DNA of 64,000 bases from Pleodorina starrii (GCA_030267565.1 BRXU01000065.1:62001-126000), one strand, 5' to 3'. Shown: positions 53,061 to 61,939, numbered from the stretch's first letter. The notes: generated by a model from the letters alone, not told the origin. Program-made: numbers and translations.

Positions 53061-53062
53061 GC

Positions 53063-53311
53063 TTACGCCTGATCAAACAGTGGTGGGTCTCTCATGGGCT
53101 CTCGCGGTGGCAGATCCAGCGTGACCCCTCCAAGAGGCGCAACACGGGCTCGGATAGCCGCGGCGAGATTATGAGCGGGCTTCGCTTCGCCCACGACTTC
53201 GCGGAGGATCTCGCGGGCTTCCTCCTCCATGGAACGCCCATGCTCAGCAGCGCGGATACGCAACCGTCGCTTGACGTCATCCTGAAGGTTTCTGATTGTA
53301 ATGCTGGCCAT
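53063..53311 (-). CDS. FitA/VapB-like ribbon-helix-helix antitoxin
   Basis: 82 residues from the ATG at 53311, behind GGAGG. MASITIRNLQDDVKRRLRIRA is the RHH DNA-binding strand-helix, and GRSMEEEAREILREVV the second helix. The C-terminal tail (LDLPPREPMRDPPLF) would wrap the PIN toxin. RHH antitoxins usually repress their own promoter, so this gene may control the whole six-gene operon. A longer upstream frame to 53536 is not used. Confidence 0.9.
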   Translation of the reverse strand: MASITIRNLQDDVKRRLRIRAAEHGRSMEEEAREILREVVGEAKPAHNLAAAIRARVAPLGGVTLDLPPREPMRDPPLFDQA

Positions 53312-53513
53312 GGTACCTCCGCCTAGGCTGTCATCATCGCATGCAACGCTATCACAATCAATGACAGGCTTTTGGCTTGGGGTGGGTCTGCTTGTTCTCC
53401 CGTGGCAGTTCGGCCTGGCGCGAAACTGCAAAAAAACCCTAGCCTGTATGAAGATGTTGCAGCTTACCAAACCAGATGCGGTCAGCCGATCACCATGGAG
53501 ATTGACACTCGCA

Positions 53514-54192
53514 ATGCCGCGCAAAAGCAAATTCATCTATGATGTGGACGATGAGCTTATCATCATTCCGGCAGACGGCCTTCCTTCCCCTGATATGCCG
53601 CGCAGCTTGCGCGATATCCGCCAGGTTACCTATCGCAAGATGTTACGCGACAGCCCCCACATGGCACCGCTGAATGACATGATGGCAGGCCTCAGAGCGG
53701 AAGATCGCGGGGCCGTTCCAGACTTCGATCCGATGGACGGCGGCGTGAGAGCCCGCATCCTCTTTCTTATGGAGAAGCCTGGTCCCATGACAGACGCCGA
53801 TCGGCCAGGTCGAGCCGGTTCTGGTTTCATCTCCCGCGACAACGATGACGAGAGCGCGGCCGCCACGTTCACGTTCATGCAGCAAATACCGATCATGCGA
53901 AATGAGACGCTCATCTGGAACACGATACCTTGGTGGAATGACAGCATAAAGGTGACGCCCGAGGAGTGGCGAGTTGGGCTGCTGCGTTTGGAGGCGTTGT
54001 TAAATCTGCTGCCCCGCCTTCAAAGCGGTTCTTGTCGGTAGGAAGGCCGCGCGTGCTGCGAACATGCTGGCAATGCGGGATCTGAGGGTCTGGCACTCGG
54101 CCCAACCCTCACCACGTGTAAAAGCACGATACCCTGATCAGCATGCGGCCATTCCCGGCATCTGGGCCAAGGCAGCAGCCTCGCGAAACTAG
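53514..54192 (+). pseudogene. Frameshifted uracil-DNA-glycosylase-family gene
   Basis: From the ATG at 53514 the protein reads through ILFLMEKPGPM, SGFISRDNDDE and LIWNTIPWWN, typical of a UDG-family branch, then loses frame after LLNLLPRL near 54015. The missing end, VLVGRKAARAANM and HSAQPSP through 54192, lies in the next frame. One extra base would explain it. It is unrelated at motif level to the UDG-like gene at 41365. Sequencing error is possible. Confidence 0.7.
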
Positions 54193-54760
54193 AGATTTCC
54201 AACTCAGAGGCTGCTCGGGAATACACCATTGCCCCTGCCACGCGTTCAAAAACGAAAGTTTGTGAACATGGTCAGCATGTGGGTAGGTGGGGGTTCATCC
54301 GCTAATCAACGACTGGTCTCTAAAGCGCGGGGTCTGGAGGGATTTGCCCCGCTAAGAAAGCAGAATGGCCTTTTAGTCAGATAGATGGGTTAATTTTGCA
54401 TTTGTGCTTACCTCGGGATGGATAGGCATGCTTGCCCTGCCATTCAGGCAATCGGCCTCTCTGGCATGCCAGAGACAGGCATGGCTTTCATGAAGTTTCT
54501 CGCCGCGAAATCAACGATTTCGGCTTTCCGTTCCCGAATGCGACACACAGCCTGAGGGGATGATAACAGTTCGGGCGGGTCTTCATCGCCTTCCCGACCG
54601 CAAGCTATTGACAGTTTCGTCCCACATAGCAGCCTTTCGAAGACTATAGGCTTACGGCAGTTATGAGGAGAAGACTGTCATTAGTTTGATGCGTGATCGT
54701 ATTCAAATCAGTTGATGAGGAACATGCTCGCAGCGTTCGACCGTCGGTTGCCCACGACGG
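54193..54760. other. Intergenic region holding repeat copy B
   Basis: About 570 nt. No gene. It contains the dispersed repeat (54264-54471) and a short hairpin CGAAATC-AAC-GATTTCG just after it. Confidence 0.5.
54264..54471. repeat. Diverged dispersed repeat, copy B (copy A at 2671-2880)
   Basis: Colinear with 2671-2880 over about 208 nt, with many substitutions and small gaps. Shared blocks include gcgcggggtctgga, gctaagaaagcagaat and ggttaattttgc. It is not flanked by an IS here, so the repeat is independent of the IS1182-like element beside copy A. Confidence 0.6.
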
Positions 54761-55330
54761 TCAAGCGTGCAAATCGCGTGAAATAGCCTCTCCGACACGG
54801 AAACCTTTGAAGGTGGCTTCGAAGCCGGAACGCTGCGGCGAACAGCACATCATCCCGACATCGACTGCAACGGTCGGCGGAAAGTACGCGAGCCGAACAG
54901 GGACGAACGCTTCTTCCAGCGGATCGAAATACTGAACCCGGATGGCTTCGGCATGGCGTGTCAGACGAATGCGGATATCGGTCGTGTCACCAGGAACCTC
55001 GACAAGCGACCAATTCGACATGGTGTTGGTCACGACGACCGAGAAATAGTTCTTTCCGTCCGTGTGTTCGATGCCCGCCTTGATCCAGTGGCTCTCGCTA
55101 AGCCGGATCATGAGCCCTGCCTGATCATAGAGCACCCTGTAGTCGCCGCCCACACTCACCTCCGCTGTGAAGTCACCCTCGACGCGCTGATAGAGGAAAT
55201 GGCCGTTGTCGCGGTAGAAGCCGTAAAATGTTCCGCGCCAGAAATCGGTCTTGTCCCCGGTGGTGACCCTGAGCACGTCACCGTCCTGAGTTACGTTCTC
55301 GGGTGGGTTTAACCATTTGAGATCAGTCAT
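54761..55330 (-). CDS. DUF1349 (YesU-like) protein
   Basis: 189 residues from the ATG at 55330 (MTDLKWLNPPEN). The family pattern is seen in DFWRGTFYGFYRDNGHFLYQRV, YDQAGLMIRLSESHWIKAGIEHTDGK and FVPVRLAYFPPT. DUF1349 proteins adopt a concanavalin-like beta sandwich and probably bind carbohydrate; the exact role is unknown. No signal peptide is evident. It lies between the repeat and repC. Confidence 0.85.
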   Translation of the reverse strand: MTDLKWLNPPENVTQDGDVLRVTTGDKTDFWRGTFYGFYRDNGHFLYQRVEGDFTAEVSVGGDYRVLYDQAGLMIRLSESHWIKAGIEHTDGKNYFSVVVTNTMSNWSLVEVPGDTTDIRIRLTRHAEAIRVQYFDPLEEAFVPVRLAYFPPTVAVDVGMMCCSPQRSGFEATFKGFRVGEAISRDLHA

Positions 55331-55467
55331 CTTGGACTTTGCTGCGCTAGAGGTTTCCAACAGAAGGCATATTGGCTGGATGGGAACTGGATGTTCGGTT
55401 GAAAGATAGGCCATTTATTTTAGGCGTGGGTAAGACAAACTGTTATTCTGTAAGCGATGCTGGCAAA

Positions 55468-55483
55468 GTTGACAGCTGTCAAC
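55468..55483. promoter_or_regulatory. parS: parS partition site 1, downstream of repC
   Basis: GTTGACAGCTGTCAAC, a perfect 16-bp palindrome fitting the repABC partition pattern GTTNNNNGCNNNNAAC, lies 2 nt after the repC stop. An identical copy is at 56695-56710. RepB is expected to bind it. Confidence 0.85.
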
Positions 55484-55485
55484 TT

Positions 55486-56649
55486 TCACACTTCTCGGTG
55501 GTTGTCACAGCGCAGTAAGGCCATGACCATCGGGCCTGGAGAGAATCCTTTTCCCTCAGCTTTATCCGTCAGGCTACGGAGATATCCGCCAGGTCGAAGA
55601 ATAGTGCCATGGCGTTGCAAAATGCATGCCATTGTGACAGCTGCGCATTCTGGCCCCATGATGCGACACGCTCGTTGCCAAGTGTCCATCGTAATGCCCA
55701 GCATTGGTCGTACAATGTCAGCAGCTTCCACTAGGCTTTCCCATGTCCGAATGGCATCGGGAGCGTAATCACAGATACTTGGTGTTGCTTTCAGTACAAG
55801 TCCAAGCGGTATGGTCTGCGGTGAGTGGTGCTCCACTTCATTGCCATTTTCAGATTCTAAGCAATCTTTATTTGAACTCTGATGGTGCCGCTCAAAATGG
55901 CTGGCATTGACGCTCATTTTTGATGTTTCATCAGCTTCAACCGGCGCGATAAGGGCATAAATTTTAGCAGTTAGCAGGCGAATCCCTTGCTCTAGATTCT
56001 GCAGCTGCGACATGTCAAGCTTACGTCGGAGGCAGCGTTGGAGATCCGACCAACTCTCCTGCAAGCTAGCCCAGTCTGTAGTTATGTGCTCTACGCCCCA
56101 CGCCATAAGCTTAGACAAGTCGCGAAGGCTGATAACCACTGATTCACGCTTACAGCGGAGTTCATATGCTGCATTGCGTTCCTCTTCAGCTCTCATCGTG
56201 ATGTCTGCAGCGCGTAGCGCTAGAGGGCGTAGGTCGAAACCAAAAGCACGGTCAATCTGGCCTGATGCGCCTCGGCGTGCATAGCGTTTACCATTTGGGC
56301 TATCTCGCCTCAGGATCAGGCCAGATTGCACCAACGTCGCCAAGTGACGGCGCAACGTGCTTTCTGGCATGCCGTGGGCTCTGTTTGACAGCGTCGCGTT
56401 GGAAGGGAATACGATAAGTGCTGTGTCATCGGCGAGATGCGTCCCCGGGTGACAAGATAGCAGCGCTGCCAGTACAACAAGATCGCGATCGCTTAAATTA
56501 AACGACTTTCTTGCGGCGGTCAGGTCACGCAGCAGAGCCCACTTATCGCATGCTTGTACTTGAGTAGGCGCCTCGGCCAGTGCATGCGCTGCAAGTAGGC
56601 CAGCCGTTACCGGCTGCCGCCCAAAGGGCGTCATTGAAATGTGTCTCAT
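55486..56649 (-). CDS. repC: RepC replication initiator
   Basis: 387 residues from the ATG at 56649 (MRHISMTPFGRQPVT). It has the RepC opening, a winged helix (FPSNATLSNRAHGMPESTLRRHLATLVQSGLILRRDSPNGKRY), the DLRPL motif and a C-terminal CAAVTMACILQRHGTILRPGGYLRSLT. RepC starts replication from an origin inside its own gene in this plasmid class. Its upstream 184 nt holds a parS site and a likely antisense RNA on the other strand. Confidence 0.93.
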   Translation of the reverse strand: MRHISMTPFGRQPVTAGLLAAHALAEAPTQVQACDKWALLRDLTAARKSFNLSDRDLVVLAALLSCHPGTHLADDTALIVFPSNATLSNRAHGMPESTLRRHLATLVQSGLILRRDSPNGKRYARRGASGQIDRAFGFDLRPLALRAADITMRAEEERNAAYELRCKRESVVISLRDLSKLMAWGVEHITTDWASLQESWSDLQRCLRRKLDMSQLQNLEQGIRLLTAKIYALIAPVEADETSKMSVNASHFERHHQSSNKDCLESENGNEVEHHSPQTIPLGLVLKATPSICDYAPDAIRTWESLVEAADIVRPMLGITMDTWQRACRIMGPECAAVTMACILQRHGTILRPGGYLRSLTDKAEGKGFSPGPMVMALLRCDNHREV

Positions 56650-56694
56650 GTGATTATCACAGGGTATGAACCAGAGGTCGCCCGACAAGACGTT

Positions 56695-56710
56695 GTTGAC
56701 AGCTGTCAAC
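56695..56710. promoter_or_regulatory. parS: parS partition site 2, between repB and repC
   Basis: Identical 16-bp palindrome GTTGACAGCTGTCAAC. It also contains TTGACA, which serves as the -35 of the antisense-RNA promoter, so RepB binding here could affect that promoter. Confidence 0.85.
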
Positions 56711-56725
56711 CAAAGCCGCTATGTT
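56696..56725 (+). promoter_or_regulatory. Promoter of the countertranscribed RNA
   Basis: TTGACA (56696-56701), an 18-bp spacer and TATGTT (56720-56725) on the strand opposite repC. The -35 lies inside parS site 2. Confidence 0.6.
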
Positions 56726-56731
56726 CGAGGT

Positions 56732-56784
56732 GCGAGTTCGAGAAGCGGCCCTTCGGGATGTATGTCCTGGGGGGCTTTTCTTTT
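56732..56784 (+). ncRNA. Putative repABC countertranscribed antisense RNA (incompatibility RNA)
   Basis: The intergenic space between repB and repC of repABC plasmids encodes a roughly 50-60 nt antisense RNA that limits repC expression. Here a promoter (56696-56725) is followed by about 53 nt and an imperfect hairpin (AAGC..CCC with GGG..GCTT, 56743-56777) ending in CTTTTCTTTT. Position, orientation and size fit. The fold was read by eye. Confidence 0.6.
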
Positions 56785-56833
56785 GGTCTTTCCCGTCGTG
56801 CCTCCTTGATGATTCCTGCTCGTCTTCGCGCCG

Positions 56834-57742
56834 CTATTGGTTCTTGTTTGACCAATCTCGGTGAAGGTCTTCGATGTGATCGACCAACCAGTCAGCAAAC
56901 TCTTGGCCTTGGCCGGACAGTTCGATCACAACTTTTCCTTTTAGTTTCGCAGCATGACCGAGTGCGCTTCCGTCTGCTGATTGCAGGGCACGCGTGTTGG
57001 GTGCCTGCTTCGGCGGTGCCAATTGTGCCAACACGGCGAGAAAGCGTGCGTCAGAATCCGGCCCTTTGGCTGCGGCAATCAGGGCTTCAGGTGAATGACC
57101 TCGGGCCTTATCAGCCAGTGCCAGCCAACGGTCCCGCCCTGCATTCGGTGCGGCGCCAATGGCGCGAATTAACCCCTCTGGCAGGGCATCAACGATCGAC
57201 AGCATTCGGGATAATAGTGTTTTATCAACCGTCAGGGCGTCGCAAATTACCTTGCGGTCGAAACCACCCTGCTGCATCTGTGCGGCGAAATTCGCCTTCT
57301 CGATAAAGCTTAGATCCTTACGCGCAGTGTTTTCTTGACCTTGAGCAATGACCAGATCGTGGTCGTTCAGCGTGCGGATCATCGCCTTGACCGGCAGCCC
57401 CAGCTCTTTCAGGGCTTGTACACGCCTCCGGCCGAAAACTATGTCGAAGCGCCCTTCTTGCGTCGCGCTTTGGCGGAGTAGAACCGGCACCTGTTGCCCG
57501 TATTCCGACAGTGAGACCTTAAGGGCTTCGATGCCTTCGGGGTCTGTGTCCAGCCGATCGCTGAGGCCCGCCATGTCGATCATCTCGGCCGGAACTTCGA
57601 CCAGCGCACGAGATTTTAAGTCAGCGATAGACTGGCTGACTGCACCGATCGCCCCTCGCTGCGAGCGCGGGGATGCTGTCGCTATTGGTTCCTGACCTGT
57701 AGGTCCCTGGGCCATCAGATCCTTGAGTAGATTTTTACGTGC
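56834..57742 (-). CDS. repB: RepB (ParB-family partition protein)
   Basis: 302 residues from the ATG at 57742. It has a ParB/Sulfiredoxin-like N-terminus (FGRRRVQALKELGLPVKAMIR), the ENTARKDLSFIEKANFAAQM block, and the HTH (DRKVICDALTVDKTLLSRMLSIVD). It binds parS and works with RepA to segregate the plasmid. It begins 2 nt after repA ends. Confidence 0.93.
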   Translation of the reverse strand, partial: ARKNLLKDLMAQGPTGQEPIATASPRSQRGAIGAVSQSIADLKSRALVEVPAEMIDMAGLSDRLDTDPEGIEALKVSLSEYGQQVPVLLRQSATQEGRFDIVFGRRRVQALKELGLPVKAMIRTLNDHDLVIAQGQENTARKDLSFIEKANFAAQMQQGGFDRKVICDALTVDKTLLSRMLSIVDALPEGLIRAIGAAPNAGRDRWLALADKARGHSPEALIAAAKGPDSDARFLAVLAQLAPPKQAPNTRALQSADGSALGHAAKLKGKVVIELSGQGQEFADWLVDHIEDLHRDWSNKNQ

Positions 57743-57744
57743 CA

Positions 57745-58929
57745 TCAGCGTCCTCCCCGGCCCCATGCAGCCTGTATCAGGCCTTCGATCTCGCCATTTA
57801 CGGAATTTAGGCTCTCCATCGCACGCTCATACGTGCCGCGCGTGAACTGGCTTTTCTCGACCTCGTATAGGGTTTGTTTGGTAATGCCCGCATCCGAAAT
57901 AGCCGTCGATTTTAGTACCGGATGGTTCAGTACGTGGTCACCAAACAACGACCGCATAAAACTAACCATCTGATTTTGCGGGCCATCGCCGGGCTCGTAC
58001 CGAGTTACGACATAGCGCAACCAGTCATAGTTCATATCCCCACCCGCTTCGGCCACAACGCCAAGCAGGTTTGATGTCATTAACAGGAATTGACACATCG
58101 ACATAACATCCAGCATTTGCGGGTGCACTGTCACAAGAATGGCGGTTGCCGCTGACAGCGCAGACATGGTCAAAAAACCAAGTTGCGGCGGACAGTCGAT
58201 CACAACGACATCGTAATCGTCCTGTACCTCAGCCAGCTTGTCGCCGATGCGCGTAAAGAAGAGATTGCCTGAACGTTCCATTAACGCTCGAGGCGTATCG
58301 TGTTCGAATTCCATCAGGTCAAGATTGCCCGGAATAAGATCTAGGTTGGTGAAATACGTTTGCTGGATCACGCGACGCAGGGGCACTGGATCGTCATACC
58401 GGATGGAGTCGTAAAGGGTGCCACCGTCAAGCAAATCAAATTCAGGCTGGAAGCCGTGGAGCGCTGAAAGACTGGCCTGCGGGTCGAGATCAATGCCAAG
58501 CACTCGGTATCCATCAAGTGCCAGCTTTTGCGCCAGATGCGCGGCAGTCGTGGTCTTCCCTGACCCGCCCTTGAAGTTGATTACTGCAATGACCTGCATG
58601 TGGTCACCCGTGCGCCTTCCGGGCAAGTATGTTCCGGGACTTTTTGCCCCTTTTTCGAGCATTTCGCGTAGTGCTTGAATGTCGGCGGGCGAGTAATAGC
58701 GCCGCCCCCCAGCCCGCGTTTCGGGCGAAGGGCCGCGCCCGTCCAAGTTTAACTTGCGAAGATACGCATCCTTGACTCCAAGGAGGTCTGCAACCTCTCC
58801 TGAGGTAAACTTACGCAACTCCCGACGGGCATCAGGTGGGAACAGTTGAGCGCGATGCGCTTGCAGTCGCTCTGATAGGCGTACAGCGTGGTCGCCAACC
58901 AGCTGGTCGATCCGTTCTTTAGTTCTCAT
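57745..58929 (-). CDS. repA: RepA (ParA-family partition ATPase)
   Basis: 394 residues. An N-terminal DNA-binding region (GEVADLLGVKDAYLRKLNLDG) precedes the deviant Walker A KGGSGKTTTAAHLA near 120, LGIDLDPQASLSALHG and the Walker B DVVVIDCPPQLGF. It partitions the plasmid and represses the repABC promoter upstream of 58929. First gene of the repABC operon. Confidence 0.95.
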   Translation of the reverse strand: MRTKERIDQLVGDHAVRLSERLQAHRAQLFPPDARRELRKFTSGEVADLLGVKDAYLRKLNLDGRGPSPETRAGGRRYYSPADIQALREMLEKGAKSPGTYLPGRRTGDHMQVIAVINFKGGSGKTTTAAHLAQKLALDGYRVLGIDLDPQASLSALHGFQPEFDLLDGGTLYDSIRYDDPVPLRRVIQQTYFTNLDLIPGNLDLMEFEHDTPRALMERSGNLFFTRIGDKLAEVQDDYDVVVIDCPPQLGFLTMSALSAATAILVTVHPQMLDVMSMCQFLLMTSNLLGVVAEAGGDMNYDWLRYVVTRYEPGDGPQNQMVSFMRSLFGDHVLNHPVLKSTAISDAGITKQTLYEVEKSQFTRGTYERAMESLNSVNGEIEGLIQAAWGRGGR

Positions 58930-59104
58930 GCCGAATCTGCCTGTCGTGTTACGCTTTTTGGCGACTTATTCTCTTTGTTCCGTATGTAAAACCCAGTCTA
59001 TCGATTCCTGCAATAGATTTCGACATGTCTGAGTTCGGGAAAGGGAGTGTCGTCGCCGCGACCTGGCCCAGTCCTGCCACTTGCGCGCGGAACACATATG
59101 ATCT

Positions 59105-59116
59105 ACATTCTAATGT
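59105..59116. promoter_or_regulatory. Candidate operator of the vapBC pair
   Basis: The dyad ACATT-CT-AATGT lies 26 nt before the antitoxin start, in an AT-rich stretch between divergent repABC and vapBC. It is a plausible autoregulation site. Confidence 0.4.
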
Positions 59117-59142
59117 GGATATACATCGCGCTGGAGGCAGAA

Positions 59143-59370
59143 ATGCAGATTGCAAAATGGGGAAACTCGTTGGCCGTTCGCCTACCTGCGGAGCTTGTGC
59201 GGGAAATGGGTCTGAAAGAGGGCGATCAGATCGACCTAGTGCAGAACGACGGCCCACTTAAAATTGAGCGCCTACCCCGCGCCGATGAGGTGTTAGAGGG
59301 TTTACGGCGCTTTCGCGGCAGGCTGGCTGCGACCGAACGGCTAGGTCGCGACGCTGCACATGAGCGGTGA
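59143..59370 (+). CDS. vapB: AbrB/MazE-type antitoxin VapB
   Basis: 75 residues from the ATG at 59143. MQIAKWGNSLAVRLPAELVREMGLKEGDQIDL is the AbrB swapped-hairpin DNA-binding fold. It neutralises the VapC encoded next, with an 11-nt overlap. An earlier frame from 59047 is unlikely. It is a plasmid stability module next to repABC. Confidence 0.9.
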   Translation: MQIAKWGNSLAVRLPAELVREMGLKEGDQIDLVQNDGPLKIERLPRADEVLEGLRRFRGRLAATERLGRDAAHER

Positions 59371-59755
59371 GTTCGTCGATACGAATGTCGTTCTTTACCT
59401 GCTACACGACGGCCTCAAGGCCGACCAGGCCGAAGCAATTCTAGCGCGGGGCCCGCGCATCAGCGTGCAGGTGTTGAACGAGGCAATGGTAAACTGCCGT
59501 CGTAAGGCTGGACTTGACTGGGATGAAACTGCCAGTTTTCTAGCAGGAGTCCGGGCGCTTTGCTCGGTTGAGGATGTGACCTTGCGCACTCATGAGGTCG
59601 GTCGCGCGCTGGCTGAGCGTTACGGGTTTTCGGTGTATGACGCGATGATCGTTGCAGCGGCCCTGATCGCCGGCTGCACTACCCTTTGGACTGAAGACAT
59701 GCATGCGGGGCTGTTGGTCGAAGGACAACTGCGCCTAGTTAATCCGTTCGCTTGA
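59360..59755 (+). CDS. vapC: VapC-type PIN-domain toxin
   Basis: 131 residues with PIN residues in EFVDTNVVLYLL, VLNEAMVNC and SVYDAMIVAAAL. An RNase toxin that is activated when VapB decays, favouring plasmid retention. It overlaps vapB at its start, and its 3' end overlaps the convergent resolvase by 17 nt. It is distinct from the FitB-like protein at 52638. Confidence 0.9.
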   Translation: MSGEFVDTNVVLYLLHDGLKADQAEAILARGPRISVQVLNEAMVNCRRKAGLDWDETASFLAGVRALCSVEDVTLRTHEVGRALAERYGFSVYDAMIVAAALIAGCTTLWTEDMHAGLLVEGQLRLVNPFA

Positions 59756-60647
59756 TCGCTTTCTCGGACAGCATCCCCAGCTTCTCAGCCTGTGCCAGCA
59801 GCATCTTGACCGACGAGGGTTGCCAGGTCGTCCGCCCGCGGGGGGTGCGCTCCCGCATCGCCTCCAGGCGATCGCAGATGGCCTGGAGTGTGATCTGTGG
59901 GTCAGCCCCCTTTATCGCAGCCACGATCGCCGGCAGACGGTCATCGCCAACCCGCCGGGCGGCACGCTCAAGCACCTCTTCGGGCAGGAAGCCGTCCCGA
60001 ACATAGGCCCGCACAGCCCTCAGGAGCCGCGGCTGCGTCCATTGTCGGTTCTGGGGCAGGGATGCATTGATGATCCGCAGGATATCCTCCCAGGCCATGT
60101 GTGGGCGCAGCCTGCGGACATGGGGAACCCAGTCCCCTGCGGTCTGGGCAACGCGCTCCATATAGCCATCATGCCGCGCCAGGCGTACCTTGCGAAGCGC
60201 CTCCGGGTTTCGGGCACGCAGACCGGGATTTCCGCCGATCCGCCCTTCGAGACGTGCGCTGGCCAGTCCCGCTTTGGTCCGTTCGCGTATCAATGCCCGC
60301 TCGAACTCGGCCGCAGCCCCCAGCACCTGGAGCGTGAACTTGCCCTGGGGCGATGCCGTATCGATCGGATCCTCGATCGAGCGAAAGAACGCGCCCTTTG
60401 CTTCGAGTTGCTCGATGATCTCCAGCAGATGCGAGAGGGACCGAGCCAGTCGGTCGATCCGAACGACGACCAGCGTATCTCCCTTACGGATACCGTCCAG
60501 GACGCTCGTCAGGACGGGGCGGGCACGACTGCCACCGGAGCCGTGCTCCTCGCGAATGACTGAGCAGCCTGCGGCCTTTAGAGCCTGGGCTTGCGGCAGC
60601 ATTGTCTGATCATCCGTAGAGACACGGGCATAGCCAATCAGCGGCAT
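59739..60647 (-). CDS. Long serine resolvase/recombinase
   Basis: 302 residues from the ATG at 60647 (MPLIGYARVSTDDQ). The catalytic domain has YARVSTDDQ with the nucleophile Ser, VVRIDRLARSL and GAAAEFERALIRERT. A long C-terminal extension of about 110 residues is unlike short Tn3 resolvases but matches ISXc5-type ones. It resolves plasmid multimers or cointegrates. A possible binding site lies just upstream (60685-60713). Confidence 0.88.
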   Translation of the reverse strand: MPLIGYARVSTDDQTMLPQAQALKAAGCSVIREEHGSGGSRARPVLTSVLDGIRKGDTLVVVRIDRLARSLSHLLEIIEQLEAKGAFFRSIEDPIDTASPQGKFTLQVLGAAAEFERALIRERTKAGLASARLEGRIGGNPGLRARNPEALRKVRLARHDGYMERVAQTAGDWVPHVRRLRPHMAWEDILRIINASLPQNRQWTQPRLLRAVRAYVRDGFLPEEVLERAARRVGDDRLPAIVAAIKGADPQITLQAICDRLEAMRERTPRGRTTWQPSSVKMLLAQAEKLGMLSEKAIKRTD

Positions 60648-60684
60648 GGAGGGACATCTTTCATAACATGTAGATGTCAATAAA

Positions 60685-60713
60685 CGACCGTTTGCAAACA
60701 GATGCAATGGTCG
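60685..60713. promoter_or_regulatory. Candidate res subsite upstream of the resolvase
   Basis: A 29-bp element with inverted ends CGACC...GGTCG and an AT-rich centre lies 38 nt upstream of the recombinase start, the usual place for resolvase binding. Only one such element was recognised. Confidence 0.35.
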
Positions 60714-60856
60714 ATTTTGTGGCGCTGCTGCGGAAAAATCCCGGGGTTTTCACCCTACGAGCACATCCAGAGAGCTATTCGAGGACATTGCGCAGGCAGG
60801 CTCCACAGGGGCGGCTGACACCTCAAAATTAGACCCTTAGGTAAGATGCAAAAGGT

Positions 60857-61939
60857 GTGTATTCTGCACTTATGAAGACCCAAGCACCTACTTCATCTGG
60901 TTATTTTGGAGACGCTCTTGCGACCGTCGAAGAGGTCGATGAGACATCCGAGGGCGACCTGTGGTTTCTGCCCGGTCCGATCGACGACGAGCCCGACGAC
61001 CTGCCGCCCGGGCCACGGGCTGAACCCCGTGAGATCAAGGTCATCGATGACTGGCGGTCGGCAGAGGCGGCCAGTGCAGCTCGTCTTGCCCACGTTGCGA
61101 GCAGGCTCGGGGCACTGGACGATCGGCTGCGGCGTGGCCCGAAGGGCTGGCGGCATAGGTTGGCGCTGCTTGAGGCAGCCGATCTGAGCTGGTTTGTCGG
61201 TGATCGCATTGGGGCAGACCGGCTGGCACTGTGGATCTCGCTGCGCCTGTCTGGCGTGCAGGACGATACCGGGGTGCTCTCGGGTGTCGGGTGGGCAGTG
61301 CGCCGACTGGCAGGCGGGCCCGGTCCGGAAGGGGACCTGTCCGCCTTTCTCGACCGCCGCGACCCGGAGAACATGGAGGCTGATGCGGAGCCCTTCGCGG
61401 ATCGCGCAGGGGGTTGGCTTGACCTGATGGCGCAAGCCGTGGCTCTGCACCCGATCACCCGCGCTTGCATGGGCTTTCACCTCTGGAGCCTTGCTGGGCT
61501 CGGGCAGCAGGGCGATCAGATCGAAAAGGCGGTCACCGCCGCACGCATCGCAGCCAGCGACGGTAAGGGTGCGGTCTTTGCGCCTCTCGCCATGGGCGGG
61601 GCAGGGGGGCTGCGTGCTGGCGGCTCGCCTGCTGAGCGTCTGGCGCGGTGGCTCGCCGGGATGGAGACGGCATGTCTGACCGCGATGCGCCATCTTGATG
61701 ATATCGAGGTTTGGGCCGAGAGGGCGAAGGTTGCAATGATCCCGCTGTCGGGTCGCACGCCCCCGGCCTTGCGCGCCGTACTGACCGAATGGCCGCTCAT
61801 CTCCGCCCCGATGGCTGAGGCCCTGACCGGCGCCAGTCGCGCGGCCGTTCAGCGTAACCTCGCCTGGATGGAGGAACAGGGTCTGATCCGGGAGATGACC
61901 GGGCAGGGGCGGTATCGGATGTGGCGCGCGGCGATCTGA
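60857..61939 (+). CDS. RHE_PE00001-family protein (DUF1612-like, HTH C-terminus)
   Basis: 360 residues from the GTG at 60857; an ATG at 60872 is possible. It begins with the family pattern GDLWFLPGPIDDEP and ends in a helix-turn-helix (PLISAPMAEALTGASRAAVQRNLAWMEEQGLIREMTGQGRYRMW). This family is common on Rhizobiales and Rhodobacteraceae plasmids, but its function is unknown. It may be a DNA-binding plasmid-maintenance factor. Confidence 0.85.
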   Translation: MYSALMKTQAPTSSGYFGDALATVEEVDETSEGDLWFLPGPIDDEPDDLPPGPRAEPREIKVIDDWRSAEAASAARLAHVASRLGALDDRLRRGPKGWRHRLALLEAADLSWFVGDRIGADRLALWISLRLSGVQDDTGVLSGVGWAVRRLAGGPGPEGDLSAFLDRRDPENMEADAEPFADRAGGWLDLMAQAVALHPITRACMGFHLWSLAGLGQQGDQIEKAVTAARIAASDGKGAVFAPLAMGGAGGLRAGGSPAERLARWLAGMETACLTAMRHLDDIEVWAERAKVAMIPLSGRTPPALRAVLTEWPLISAPMAEALTGASRAAVQRNLAWMEEQGLIREMTGQGRYRMWRAAI

